From an uncultured Steroidobacter sp. (GTDB lineage: Bacteria > Pseudomonadota > Gammaproteobacteria > Steroidobacterales > Steroidobacteraceae): a DNA stretch of 64,000 bases. Location of the stretch: the NCBI GenBank assembly GCA_937864115.1, contig CALMII010000037.1, forward strand, positions 99,755 to 163,754, written 5' to 3'. Positions within the stretch are counted from its first letter, which is position 1; the number at the start of each line of letters is the position of its first letter. The notes below the pieces were generated by a model, which worked only from the letters and a program-made list of their open reading frames with translations, was not told where the DNA came from and made no database searches. Below are positions 25,701 to 33,223 of this stretch, piece by piece. Position numbers and translations under genes: made by a program.

Positions 25701-27067
25701 TCGGTCTGATTGCCGTTGGCGTCTCTCGTCCAGTTGGGCTGGTTGCACTTCACCGGGTTCGAGCAAGTCGCATCGTAGTTCGCCGTCGTGACGAGGTCCG
25801 CGAGGCCGCTACCGGCTTTGGCGATCTGCCGAGTCTCGGTGACATTGCCGCGCGCATCGTAGGTGTACTTGACTTTGTTGCCCTCTGGGAAAGTCACTTG
25901 CTGCAAGCGGACGTAAGAATCGTAGGTATAGGAAGTGGTGCGATTGAGGCCGTCCTTCTCAGTCAGGATCACCTTGCCGCTGGTGCTGGCCGTGGTCACA
26001 CGCACCGTGCCCACCGAATCCGTGGCAGTGCCCGTCAGCACCACCCCGGACAGCGACCAGGTGTAGCTCGTCGTGCGTCCGGGAATGGCGACGGAGGATA
26101 CGCGCTGATTGCCGTCGTAACCGATCGTTACGTCATTGCTGCTGCTGCCCGGGCGTTTTACGCCGGTCAGACGTGAGGAGGTGGCATTGAAAAGGAACTG
26201 GGTCGTTCGACCCAGCGAGTCGGTGACGTTCTCTACCCGAGTGCTCCCCACGATCTGAGTCGTATAGGTAAGCGTCGGCCAGGACTGCGTCAAGCCAGTG
26301 CAGGTATCGGCAAGCGGATCGCAATAGTCGATCGCATTGTTGATCAGTTTGGCCGAGACCATGTCAAGCGACATCCCGGGGTCTGTATGGGGACTGTCGG
26401 GGGCGTACTCGAAATGCAGTTGATAGCCGGAGTTGTTCGTGACCGACTGAACCCGGATCCATGGGATGCAGATATAGCCTATGCCGCCCCACGGCTCTGG
26501 CGAGCAATGGGTGCCTCCCTTGTAGTGAAAGTCCCATCGCTCTCCGTCGGGTCGGATCCGATTCAACGCCAGATTCGAGCCAACGCCGGGCACGGTGCCG
26601 AAATTGATGATCGTTCCATCACCGGCGGTGTAGCGGTAGGCATCGCTGCCCGTGGAAACCAGCGTCGATCCATCACGAAAATCCGGTACGTACGTTCCCC
26701 CCGACAGCGTGAACAGGCGCCGCCGGGTTCCCACCGTCACCGTGGCGCTGGAACCGGAGGTGTACATGTGGATGTAGTAGTCGTGCGTCCACACCGACTC
26801 GATCAGACGCTTGCCGAATCGCATCTGACCTTGGCCCGGCGAGCCAATGGAAATCTCCGGGCTGGCAAACACGCCCGCGGCACCCGTATAGATCTGGCCG
26901 TTGGCGAGATCGACACCGTTTTCATCCTGCGGAGAACGAATCGGCGGCGTACCCGGTGGAACGGATTGAGCCATGATCGGCAACGCCATACCGGATGCCA
27001 TCAGCAAGACCAGCAGCCCACCGAGACGACGCCCTCTCTCACTGGTCCGTGTGCCCCATCCCTGCAT
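22721..27067 (-). CDS. RHS/YD-repeat secreted protein RHS1 with variable C-terminus
   Basis: 1448 residues from ATG 27067 after GGAGAG. A signal peptide (LLVLLMASGMALPIMAQ) replaces the PAAR or VgrG modules of type VI RHS proteins. DENGVDLANGQIYTGA begins an N-terminal beta region; YD repeats (for example YTYDARGNVTETRQ) run through the middle; the RHS core ends with NYKARFYSPNLGRFLQTDPI and GGDPINRVDPSGL. The last 200 residues differ in style: a proline/tryptophan linker, then FRQGGPWDAQRIGG and a helical end. GGPWD recalls the Ntox44 group of toxin domains, tentatively. The shell should encapsulate and deliver this C-terminal toxin. Confidence 0.9.
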   Translation of the reverse strand: MQGWGTRTSERGRRLGGLLVLLMASGMALPIMAQSVPPGTPPIRSPQDENGVDLANGQIYTGAAGVFASPEISIGSPGQGQMRFGKRLIESVWTHDYYIHMYTSGSSATVTVGTRRRLFTLSGGTYVPDFRDGSTLVSTGSDAYRYTAGDGTIINFGTVPGVGSNLALNRIRPDGERWDFHYKGGTHCSPEPWGGIGYICIPWIRVQSVTNNSGYQLHFEYAPDSPHTDPGMSLDMVSAKLINNAIDYCDPLADTCTGLTQSWPTLTYTTQIVGSTRVENVTDSLGRTTQFLFNATSSRLTGVKRPGSSSNDVTIGYDGNQRVSSVAIPGRTTSYTWSLSGVVLTGTATDSVGTVRVTTASTSGKVILTEKDGLNRTTSYTYDSYVRLQQVTFPEGNKVKYTYDARGNVTETRQIAKAGSGLADLVTTANYDATCSNPVKCNQPNWTRDANGNQTDYTYNATTGQLTSVILPKPQTTSPNPQVTYSYSSFYAWRKNASGALVQAPGPVSLLTGTSTCMTSAACSSTADEQVMVIAYQAGSSSTPSNLLPASQTMRAGDSSVGATTTFGFDRIGNLVSIDGPLAGSGDTTIHRYDALRRPVGSIGPDPDAGGARPNPAKRLTYDDKGRVAAVEQGTTVGQSDAAWGAFSAAAQSIVTYDDAGRALNERTLAGATVYALTQYSYDARGRLDCAAQRMNPSAYSSLPPSACALGAEGSYGKDRIVKYTYDVANQRTQVQSAFGTADVLTQRMGYTSNGKVAHVVDANVNRTSYTYDGHDRLWRTSYPVSTKGADSSSTSDYEQLSYGDGASDNTNISVIRLRDGTTVALGYDKLNRLTSRTPSGEASVTFGYNLVGLQTSVNRASDGVNIGYGYDALGRRTSETQPYGSVAWQYDTAGRPVRLTWGDGHYVIYDYDAVGQVMAIRENGATSGIGVLASYSYDSLGRRSGVTYGNGTTRSYAWDAVSRLKGLQIDLAGTAGDQVIGQMGGTGSSIAYNPASQIVSLSKSNDAYAYAGAAAATDTYVTNGLNQYTTVGTSALGYDGRGNLTAQGSANYTYSKLNELKSAPSATMSYDGAGRLIQYAAASTTRFYYAGASLIAETDASGTILRRYVPGPGMDEPVVWYEGSGTTARRFLQADERGSIVAISDASGNAVQINTYDEYGIPGATNLGRFQYTGQTWFAEAQLYNYKARFYSPNLGRFLQTDPIGYGDGLNLYGYVGGDPINRVDPSGLMEEVVVPGQRCQMGDWWCDGNPWWIPWERSRWDGVPYPLPVGAAAPSSNQTNCPSSQPLSNDATPVPFMDDSGNLILGESGAPMMRPAGFDPHFFSAAGAADRARMGAQGMRSGTMSVNSLANFRQGGPWDAQRIGGSFHEQFIDSATVFIGIYASNAGLSQDQVLGIQNAYASMFSQFATGTVFDSRFTSLPLRNVQNTQLGYNLVGNGAICTPSGS

Positions 27068-27128
27068 GTGATCTCTCCGCGGATTGTTCGTAGTCGTGAG
27101 TCGTTGAGCCCGAAAATGTCGGATCGCC

Positions 27129-27620
27129 TCAGGGCGAATCCATCGGCACACTGCTCGATGGGTCAGTCGCCTGGCACATCTCTTCAGGCGTGAGCGAGAA
27201 ACGCTGCCAGAAATACAGATTCACCAGCGGATCGCGCGCCCGCGCCATCTCGCAGATGCCGAGATTCTGATCGCTGCCGACCTGCTTCTCGCCGGCGGCC
27301 TGCTTCTCGCTGCCAACCTGCCTGTCGCTGGCGGCCCGCTTTTTGTTGGCAACCTGCTTCGCGTTGCTGGCCCGCTTCGTCTCGGCGCATTTCGTCTGTA
27401 CGAAACCACGCGCCAAAAGCTCCTCGGCTTTCTGTGGTGCCACGGCGATCACGAACGGCCGACGCTCCGCATCTTTCGTCGTGTTCGACAGGCAAACGAT
27501 GCTCGAGGAATCCCCAAGATCAGAGGCCTTCGTCGGGGCATCCGCAGCAAAGACGCGTGGCGCCGACAACAGGAACACGGCTGCTGTTGCGATATGACCT
27601 GCACAATGAAGCGTCTTCAT
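27129..27620 (-). CDS. Secreted protein with charged repeats, RHS1 operon
   Basis: 163 residues from ATG 27620. Signal peptide ending SAPRVFAAD. The central part is a run of short charged repeats (NAKQVANKKRAASDRQVGSE and onward), with the DNA also repetitive; the C-terminus has two Cys around EMARARDPLVNLYFWQRF. It stops 61 bases before RHS1. The repeat region is probably a flexible spacer or coiled coil. Function unknown; a chaperone or spacer for the RHS protein is speculation. Confidence 0.7.
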   Translation of the reverse strand: MKTLHCAGHIATAAVFLLSAPRVFAADAPTKASDLGDSSSIVCLSNTTKDAERRPFVIAVAPQKAEELLARGFVQTKCAETKRASNAKQVANKKRAASDRQVGSEKQAAGEKQVGSDQNLGICEMARARDPLVNLYFWQRFSLTPEEMCQATDPSSSVPMDSP

Positions 27621-27696
27621 TCGTGGTGAGGCTGCGCCGCGCGGACCGAAGGACACCATCGCGCCATGGACGTAGTGATCGATCATCGAATGCCTC

Positions 27697-28302
27697 CTAC
27701 TCCGACAGGATCAGATCCAACACGGCTGGCAGCCACCGCAGATCCTGCACTTTGATTGTGAAGGTGAACGTACGTGGTGCGTTGGAACCATCACCGGAAT
27801 AGCTTGCTGTGATCGTATGCACACCGGTGGGAAGTCCTTCCAGAATCACACTTGCCTGATTGGCGTAGACGAAAGCGCTGCCCAAGAACACGCCGTTCTC
27901 GGTAAACGTCACGATCCCGCTCGGCGAGCCCACGCCAGTGATACTGACGCCGATGACAACCCCAGTAGATGTCACATTCGCGACACCACCCGTGGGCGTG
28001 ATGGCGACCGCACTGCCACCTGACGCAGCCGTAGATTGGAACTGCATCCGGTTACCGGCCGCATCGAATTGGTAGGCACGAACCGCGCCATTGCCTGGTC
28101 CGCCGGACGCTTCCACCTTCGTCAAACGACCACGGGCATCGTAGGTGTATGTGAGCGTCTCTGCGGCGCGTACCGCATGGACGCAGGCACCCGCGACCAG
28201 CAGGACAAGAAACAATGATCTGGACCGCATACGAAGCGAACGAGAGACACTACCGAGCAAAACGCTCAGTGCTTTCACTGGCAACGATGGACATTCCTGC
28301 AT
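27697..28302 (-). CDS. Secreted YD-repeat/Ig-like protein, RHS1 operon
   Basis: 201 residues; an ATG at 28230 would remove 24 residues before the signal peptide SLFLVLLVAGACVHAVRA. Two YD repeats (LTYTYDARGRLTKVEA, YQFDAAGNRMQFQS) are followed by a bacterial Ig-like domain of the Big_3_5 type (VTFTENGVFLGS, LPTGVHTITASYSGDGSNAP). It looks like a detached adhesin-like or RHS N-terminal piece. It lies between SSP5 and the charged-repeat gene in the same orientation as RHS1. Confidence 0.78.
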   Translation of the reverse strand: MQECPSLPVKALSVLLGSVSRSLRMRSRSLFLVLLVAGACVHAVRAAETLTYTYDARGRLTKVEASGGPGNGAVRAYQFDAAGNRMQFQSTAASGGSAVAITPTGGVANVTSTGVVIGVSITGVGSPSGIVTFTENGVFLGSAFVYANQASVILEGLPTGVHTITASYSGDGSNAPRTFTFTIKVQDLRWLPAVLDLILSE

Positions 28303-28350
28303 GCTTCTAACTCCTGCGCGAGCTGTGCTTGCCGACCCCTGCGGGATGCA

Positions 28351-28692
28351 CTACCCCACTTCAAACAACGCCACTACCCGACACGTCCCCTCATCGATAT
28401 GCACCTGGACTTGAGCGTCCATTGCACGCGCGCGCAACAGCCACGCGAATTCCTCCTTGAATGTCGCGCGATTGCGATCGAGGCACCTCTGGTTGGGCCA
28501 AACGGAATAGCAGGTACAGTTCGACCTGCTCCAGTCGGAAATCTGGAGCGTGATGGTCGAGCCGTCGTAACCGAAGCCAAGCCGGGTGATTCGTCCCGCG
28601 TGCCAGTCAGCCCATGTCGGCGAAACCGCAAAGGCGAGAACAAGCGCGAGTGTCGCGCGAATGGCACCTACTCCATGCTTGCTGGCGAGCAT
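28351..28692 (-). CDS. Small secreted protein SSP5, heads the RHS1 operon
   Basis: 113 residues. Signal peptide TLALVLAFAVSPTWA. Mature part: GRITRLGFGYDGSTITLQIS, four Cys in SNCTCYSVWPNQRC and later CRVVALF, and helix FKEEFAWLLRARAMDAQVQV. About four fifths of the mature residues are identical by eye to SSP13, which stands at the same position before the second RHS operon. It is 48 bases upstream of the Ig-like gene, so co-transcription with RHS1 is likely. Confidence 0.85.
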   Translation of the reverse strand: MLASKHGVGAIRATLALVLAFAVSPTWADWHAGRITRLGFGYDGSTITLQISDWSRSNCTCYSVWPNQRCLDRNRATFKEEFAWLLRARAMDAQVQVHIDEGTCRVVALFEVG

Positions 28693-28867
28693 TCCCGTCT
28701 CGTCTCCCTATCCATTTCCCGGCGTGGCGTTCTTAGACGCGCACACCTTCCCTTGCTGGCCTACTGCCAGACCCTTCAAATCAGGCCACGCTGGCCTGCA
28801 TGCCGATGTTTGCACCCGAGCACACTAGCTTGCTCAATAGCAGCTCATCACGCTGCGTCGTTCTGGC
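28693..28867. other. Upstream flank shared with SSP13
   Basis: The DNA upstream of SSP5, continuing to about 28930, resembles that upstream of SSP13 (about 45224-45430), including a GCTTATGTGC-like core and CATCGCGGCGAC. The promoter of the RHS1 operon should be here. Confidence 0.5.
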
Positions 28868-29200
28868 TTATGTGCTTCGTTGTCTTGTGCGTCGATCATC
28901 GCGGCGACAAAGCGCGTGTGTCAATGGTTTTGTGATCGAAATCATCTCTGCCGTCGGAGGACACTCGGTTCGCGTATCGAGCATGAAGCTCGCGTCGAGC
29001 AACGAGTCACCAACGAACGAAGTCGAGCGATGCGCGTGCCCCCAGTGTCGCGCGCAACGAAGCGCTACGAATCCCAGCTCCTGGCGTGACGATTGCCTTT
29101 CGATCGACACTTCGGCCATCCGCAATACTCCCTGGAGAAGCCTGTAGTCGGCACCGGAGCCCGCCAAATCAAAACCCGCCAATTCATCCGGCACTTTCAT
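28868..29200 (-). CDS. Hypothetical protein
   Basis: 110 codons from ATG 29200, preceded by CAGGAA. The N-terminal part (MKVPDELAGFDLAGSGADYR) looks like a real protein; the C-terminus is Arg-rich and overlaps the flank shared with SSP13, so the end may be altered. There is no signal peptide, unlike its neighbours. No family recognised. It follows SSP6 by 29 bases. Confidence 0.4.
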   Translation of the reverse strand: MKVPDELAGFDLAGSGADYRLLQGVLRMAEVSIERQSSRQELGFVALRCARHWGHAHRSTSFVGDSLLDASFMLDTRTECPPTAEMISITKPLTHALCRRDDRRTRQRST

Positions 29201-29229
29201 CGGAGATTCCTGCGAGAAGTCGCAGTCGA

Positions 29230-29562
29230 CTATGACGCTGTCGCATAGATGTAATTGATGGTGCAGCCAGACGAACCCTCGTTGATCCGAAACATGAGCG
29301 GTTTGTCCGTCATCTGATGCGCGAGGATGGACGCATACATCTCCTTGAATCCCAGTCCACTTCTTTGCAGCGTCAGATACGACCCGCCATGCAATGTGCA
29401 ATTCAGGTTGGCCGTGGCACCACTCACTTGAACAAACACACTCCCATCAGCGGCGGTAGTGACACCAAGAACACGTGCATAGTCGCAATAGTAGGTACCG
29501 CACTCAGCGAGCGCATCGCTAGCCGAGCACAGGAGCAAGATCACAATCCAGAGGTTCGTCAC
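29230..29562 (-). CDS. Small secreted protein SSP6
   Basis: 110 residues from GTG 29562. Signal peptide LWIVILLLCSASDALAE. Mature part starts with CGTYYCDYARVLGVTTAADG, then VFVQVSG, a Cys in NLNCTL, and ends with FKEMYASILAHQMTDKPLMF and SSGC. The helix resembles that of SSP5 (FKEEFAWLLRAR). The paired cysteines near the new N-terminus are a distinguishing mark. Confidence 0.78.
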   Translation of the reverse strand: MTNLWIVILLLCSASDALAECGTYYCDYARVLGVTTAADGSVFVQVSGATANLNCTLHGGSYLTLQRSGLGFKEMYASILAHQMTDKPLMFRINEGSSGCTINYIYATAS

Positions 29563-29657
29563 GCGCGATCGACTCCAATCATGCAGTTCGCTTCCGGCCA
29601 GGTTCTTTCACTTCCATGCATGCGCCGCGATCTGACCGAAACACATCTGACCGATGG

Positions 29658-30005
29658 TTAGCTTCTCGGCTCCACGTCTACCGCGTAGATTCTTGGGTAC
29701 GACCCCGTACAACCGTTCACAGAGATGGTCACCGCGAGGCTGCGCGCCTTCGCCAACACCAGCAGCGGCCATACTGTCGTCATAAACCTTTCGTCGTCCA
29801 GCGAATTGCCCGTCCAGCCGATATTGCAACCTGTTCCGCCGTCGAAAGCCGGCTTACCTTGCAACTGGACATGAGCCATGTTCGATTCCAGGTTGATGTG
29901 AAGCGTTTGGATAGTCCCCGTTACGCTGGCATCGGCACCCGCTATCGTGATCTGCAGAAGGCTTACCGCGCCGGCTACCAGCGCGAACCTCATGTTCTTC
30001 TTCAT
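29658..30005 (-). CDS. Small secreted protein SSP7
   Basis: 115 residues. Signal peptide MRFALVAGAVSLLQITIAGADA. The strand SVTGTIQTLHINLESNMAHV opens the mature part, with Cys in GTGCNIGW and NGCTG and a helix FMTTVWPLLVLAKARSLAVT. GGAGAGGGAGAC precedes ATG 30005. It lies 95 bases upstream of SSP6 and 21 bases downstream of SSP8, so the three are probably one transcript. Confidence 0.78.
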   Translation of the reverse strand: MKKNMRFALVAGAVSLLQITIAGADASVTGTIQTLHINLESNMAHVQLQGKPAFDGGTGCNIGWTGNSLDDERFMTTVWPLLVLAKARSLAVTISVNGCTGSYPRIYAVDVEPRS

Positions 30006-30026
30006 TTGTCTCCCTCTCCTTAAGCA

Positions 30027-30389
30027 TCATTCTGGATTGATTGCGATATACCCTGGCGCTGGCGCACTTCCGTAGCTGGGAATGGCATTGCAAGCAGTGT
30101 CACCCGAATAGAACATGGTCGTCGTCCGCTGCGTCAGGCTCAGCGCCGTGAGCGTACCGAGCCACGATTTGCAGATGTCGACAGAAATTCCCTTCCACGC
30201 AGCACTGATACTGCACACCTGCACCCAGTCTCCGCGAAAGGATGGAACAGCCATGACATTACCGCTTGCATCGGTAAGAACATGTCGGATCAGGCCCTGA
30301 CACCACTGATCTGCGCGGGCCGCCGGCGAGAAGTGCAGTAAAACCAACGCAGCCGACATCGCCATCGTCGACCTGAGTACTCTCTTCAT
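30027..30389 (-). CDS. Small secreted protein SSP8
   Basis: 120 residues from ATG 30389 after AGGAGGAG. Signal peptide MAMSAALVLLHFSPAARA. Mature part: WCQGLIRHVLTDASGNVMAV, QVCSIS, ISVDICKSWLGTLTALSL, then FYSGDTACNAIPSYGSAPAP. It belongs to the same subfamily as SSP3 and SSP18. It is the first gene of a probable three-gene transcript with SSP7 and SSP6. Confidence 0.8.
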   Translation of the reverse strand: MKRVLRSTMAMSAALVLLHFSPAARADQWCQGLIRHVLTDASGNVMAVPSFRGDWVQVCSISAAWKGISVDICKSWLGTLTALSLTQRTTTMFYSGDTACNAIPSYGSAPAPGYIAINPE

Positions 30390-30487
30390 AATCGCTCCTC
30401 CTGTGCTCTTCAATCGCCGATTAGAAATCAATGCTCCGAATTTCTCCGCCGGGGAATTGGGAATGCCCTCTTCATTTCTCTTATGAC

Positions 30488-30549
30488 ATCGAACGCCATG
30501 TTTGAGCCGCGCGTTGCTTTGAACACGTCGGCTCGAAACATTTGTTATG
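30488..30549. other. attC site after the toxin-antitoxin cassette
   Basis: On the minus strand GCATAAC, ATGTTTCGAGCCG, a spacer, CGGCTCAAACAT and GTTCGAT occur in order. The two arms pair exactly except for one unpaired C, the extrahelical base typical of folded attC sites. The antitoxin stop codon overlaps the first core. Confidence 0.75.
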
Positions 30550-30805
30550 CCGCAGATTGCTGGTCGGCGTCCCAACCAGGGAAAACCAGAACTGAAGGAT
30601 GGCACTTCAGAGCACGAGCGAGAACTTTAGCGCGCTCCACCCCAAGGCTAACTCGATCGTTCTCGATAGCAGAGATCGTGGCCTGGGGAATGCCCGTAAG
30701 TTCAGCCAGCTGATTCTGGCTGAGCTCTTGAAGCTCGCGAATGATTCGAACGGATTCGCCGACGCTAACAGAGGCACGGCGCTTGGCTGGGCGAAACTGA
30801 CTCAT
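30545..30805 (-). CDS. higA: HigA-like XRE-family antitoxin
   Basis: 86 residues. SVGESVRIIRELQELSQNQL and TGIPQATISAIENDRVSLGV form an XRE HTH; the end ECHPSVLVF-like segment (KCHPSVLVFPGWD) is typical of short HigA antitoxins. Its ATG directly follows the stop of the toxin gene. It should bind and neutralise the toxin and repress the operon at the dyad upstream (31103-31118). The pair sits in an integron-like cassette, where such modules stabilise arrays. Confidence 0.85.
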   Translation of the reverse strand: MSQFRPAKRRASVSVGESVRIIRELQELSQNQLAELTGIPQATISAIENDRVSLGVERAKVLARALKCHPSVLVFPGWDADQQSAA

Positions 30806-31087
30806 TTACGGCCTCCGGTAGTCGTGCGCCGTGACCGAGACCACCTGAAAGAGCTGACCCGATGCCACGGTGCGATAAATGACCCGATACTGGATCGATA
30901 GCTGAGATGAACGGTGTCCCTTCCATTCTCCCGATAAGGCTTCGTCACGAAATCCCCTTATGGCCCGCAACCCGGGCGGACCAGAAATGGCTGCGATATC
31001 TAGCCACTTCTCGTAACGCTTGAGAATGTCCTTTGGCACCGCAGAGAGCTGCTTCTTGACCCTTCGGTGCTCCTCAATACGCCACAT
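30806..31087 (-). CDS. higB: RelE/HigB-family toxin
   Basis: 93 residues. WRIEEHRRVKKQLSAVPKDI, IRGFRDEALSGEWKGHRSSQ and LSIQYRVIYRTV are the core of RelE/HigB ribosome-dependent mRNA interferases. Toxin precedes antitoxin, as in HigBA. ATG 31087 lies next to the end of an IS91 transposase remnant, so the native promoter may be reduced to the few dozen bases that contain the dyad. Confidence 0.85.
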   Translation of the reverse strand: MWRIEEHRRVKKQLSAVPKDILKRYEKWLDIAAISGPPGLRAIRGFRDEALSGEWKGHRSSQLSIQYRVIYRTVASGQLFQVVSVTAHDYRRP

Positions 31088-31102
31088 GGCATATTGTGTC
31101 TA

Positions 31103-31118
31103 TACCATAAAAGGTATG
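31103..31118. promoter_or_regulatory. Dyad upstream of the toxin-antitoxin pair
   Basis: ATACC and GGTAT flank ATAAAA, 16 bases before the higB start. HigA-type antitoxins bind such palindromes, so this is a likely autoregulatory operator. It also overlaps the start of the IS91 remnant. Confidence 0.5.
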
Positions 31119-31480
31119 TCAAGGACGGTGAAGTCACGTTCCGCTATCAAGACAGCACCTCGGGGAAGTTCGAAACCCGAACCGTGCGCGGCGCCGCCTT
31201 CCTATGGCTGGTGCTGCAACACATCTTGCCCAAGGACTTCCGGCGAGCACGTAACTTTGGCTTCTTGCACCCAAACAGTAAGCGGCTGATCCGCTTACTG
31301 CATTACCTGTTCAAACTCCATCCGGATCAGCTGCTGGCATTCATCCGGCAACGGCCATCATTCACTTGCAGTTGCTGCGGTGGCCCGATGAAGGTCCTGA
31401 GAACGCGCATTGCCTCACCGGCGCCACTCACACGCCATCCGCCGGACGCCATCGCCGCAGCCGCCGCTATGTAAGCGCAA
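31104..31480 (+). pseudogene. IS91-family transposase remnant (C-terminal part)
   Basis: The frame encodes KDGEVTFRYQDSTSGKFETR, FLWLVLQHILPKDFRRARNF, GFLHPNSKRL and CSCCGGPM, the conserved C-terminal blocks of IS91/ISCR rolling-circle transposases including the zinc-finger-like CxxCGxxM. The N-terminal catalytic Tyr domain is absent. The 200 bases after it show no gene and may hold the rest of the element's terminus. Confidence 0.82.
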
Positions 31481-31689
31481 TCGAAACTCGAACAGTCGGG
31501 CTTTCAGCACCCCATCAGCTGAGGGCTGCGCTTGTCTCGACGCAGGACAAATACCGCTCCTGGTGAGGTTCCCTCGCTGCAATAGCAAGAAGCGACCACG
31601 GTTGACGAGGCCAGCCCATTGCGGCGGCCTCGATCAGCCATGAACCTCAAAGAGATATTTTCAATCTCAGTTCACCTTGAACCGGGCTC

Positions 31690-31752
31690 GTCCAACAAAC
31701 GGTTCAGATCGTGGCTCGCTTCGCTCGCACGATCTAACCTTATTCGTTAGGT
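31690..31752. other. attC site
   Basis: GTCCAAC (31690-31696) and GTTAGGT (31746-31752) are the two outer cores. Between them GGTTCAGATCGTG and CACGATCTAACC pair perfectly but for one unpaired C. The site starts 4 bases after the stop of SSP9 on the minus strand. Confidence 0.88.
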
Positions 31753-31756
31753 CTCT

Positions 31757-32071
31757 TCACTCTTTGAACCAGATGTGTCCCGGGACTGAACCTGCCGGTT
31801 GATTGCATGTTGTCCAATTGCTGTCGCGAACCGAGATTGTCTTTCCGGTTGTATAGGCGACAAGCAGCAATGCATCCATGTTCTTATTGGAGGAACACAA
31901 CCAGTCGCTGCCGCCGGACCACATAAAGCCAACCCGTTCTCCCCCACTACAATACTGCGTGCCTGACAGCACTTGTGTTACGACTCCATCACATGTAACG
32001 GCCGAGCTTGCGCCGGGTCCCCAACAAAGCGCGACCGCCAAGCAAGCCGATACGAGCAATCTACCGAGCAT
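31757..32071 (-). CDS. Small secreted protein SSP9 in an integron-like cassette
   Basis: 104 residues from ATG 32071 after GGAGATTTCCC. Signal peptide LLVSACLAVALCWGPGASSA. Mature part: VTCDGVVTQVLSGTQYCSGG, CSSNKNMDALLLVAYTTGKT, ISVRDSNWTTC. It lies between two attC sites 4 bases and 35 bases away, making it the cleanest single-gene cassette here and tying the SSP family to integron mobility. Confidence 0.85.
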   Translation of the reverse strand: MLGRLLVSACLAVALCWGPGASSAVTCDGVVTQVLSGTQYCSGGERVGFMWSGGSDWLCSSNKNMDALLLVAYTTGKTISVRDSNWTTCNQPAGSVPGHIWFKE

Positions 32072-32105
32072 GGGAAATCTCCTGTGTTTTTTCTACTCGA
32101 TCCAG

Positions 32106-32166
32106 ACCTAACGCCATTGCTCACGCGAGCGCGTCCTCGCGCGTCGCGTGCAGCAATTTGTTGGGC
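32106..32166. other. attC site
   Basis: ACCTAAC and GTTGGGC at the ends, with ATTGCTCACGCG and CGCGTGCAGCAAT inside; the arms pair exactly except for one unpaired base. All features of a canonical attC are present in 61 bases. Confidence 0.9.
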
Positions 32167-32282
32167 TCTGTACGAAGAACAAACGAAGCTTCATGACGAA
32201 CTTGCCTCCCATCTCTGTCTCTCGTTTGAGGCACCAATCCTATTCCTCTGGCGACGGCCTACTTCCCGCTGAAAAGGTTTCG

Positions 32283-32660
32283 TCACCTGATAGCAATACT
32301 TACCACGCTACAAGGCGTATACGCCCAACCTGGACAATGGAAACTCCCCGCACCGTCGTCATAGTAGAACCATACGGGACTTGCCGACGCTTTGGCCTGC
32401 AATGCCGCCGCCAACAGCTGCTTGTTGTTGTTACCGATTGCGATCACCCCTGACGGGCATGCCTGCGAGACTGCAGCGCTGATCTTCAGACAGGAGGTAC
32501 CAGGGTTCGTCGTATCCGCTCCACCATTGATCAGTACGACATCGATCATCGTGCCATCGACAATCTGGTTTCCCGCGACACCATCTGCCGTTGCCATGAT
32601 CGCGCCCAAGATCAGCAGCTTGGAGGGTTTTGTCTTACGCACGACTGTCCATGACTCCAT
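32283..32660 (-). CDS. Small secreted protein SSP10
   Basis: 125 residues. The signal region KLLILGAIMATADGVAG is less hydrophobic than in its relatives. The mature part has GTMIDVVLINGG, Cys in GTSCLKI and SQACPSG, helix NNKQLLAAALQAKASASPVW and FYYDDGAGSFHC. GAGGGAATGAG precedes ATG 32660. Gap 32167-32282 at its 3' side separates it from attC, longer than usual. Confidence 0.72.
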   Translation of the reverse strand: MESWTVVRKTKPSKLLILGAIMATADGVAGNQIVDGTMIDVVLINGGADTTNPGTSCLKISAAVSQACPSGVIAIGNNNKQLLAAALQAKASASPVWFYYDDGAGSFHCPGWAYTPCSVVSIAIR

Positions 32661-32822
32661 ATCTCATTCCCTCTTCTAAACATCTTTGCGCCTCGCGCTA
32701 AACCATGGCATCCCTTCCAGCACGTGGCACTCGAAATATTGCAGAAGCGCCAGCAGTTGGAGTCGTGGGGAACCATTCACCCTATCGTCGTTCCGAATCG
32801 GTGCAAATAGCAGCATCGCTCC

Positions 32823-33203
32823 CTAGTTGATCACCAAGCCATCGATCTCGGCGTATCCCCACTGCCCATGACAACTTCCATTCGTGAATATCTTCACGTT
32901 GCGGCCGGACACTTGTGCCGCAAGCAGCATCGAGAACATCCGCTTCTGCCGTTCATCGTTCACGGCAAAGTAGAAGCCGCCCGGATGAGAGCATCCGCTC
33001 GGATCCGAAGTCAGCGCTGTCTCCACGAAAACCAGCGCGGCAGCTACTCCTGTAGCCGGCTGCTGGTTTAGCTCCACAATCTGCGTAGACACCGTCCATC
33101 CACTTGCTCCGATCGCCTCGCCGGATACCAGAAGGACAGCCGGCAACACGATCCCGAGGGATACGCATTGGGCCGACAACAACCTCTGAATGATGCTTCT
33201 CAT
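32823..33203 (-). CDS. Small secreted protein SSP11
   Basis: 126 residues from ATG 33203 after GGATGGGG. Signal peptide SLGIVLPAVLLVSGEAIGA. Mature part: WTVSTQIVELNQ, a Cys in PSGCSHPGGFYFAV, then RMFSMLLAAQVSGRNVKIF, NGSCHGQWGYAEIDGL. This is the clearest display of the family end motif with SSP22. It follows SSP12 by 20 bases, so they are co-transcribed. Confidence 0.82.
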   Translation of the reverse strand: MRSIIQRLLSAQCVSLGIVLPAVLLVSGEAIGASGWTVSTQIVELNQQPATGVAAALVFVETALTSDPSGCSHPGGFYFAVNDERQKRMFSMLLAAQVSGRNVKIFTNGSCHGQWGYAEIDGLVIN

Positions 33204-33223
33204 GGCCCCATCCACTTTGCTAG

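Noticed and set aside
22721..27067. RHS1 as a type VI secretion effector
   Set aside because: It has a Sec signal peptide and no PAAR, VgrG or Hcp-related N-terminus, and no type VI genes are nearby.
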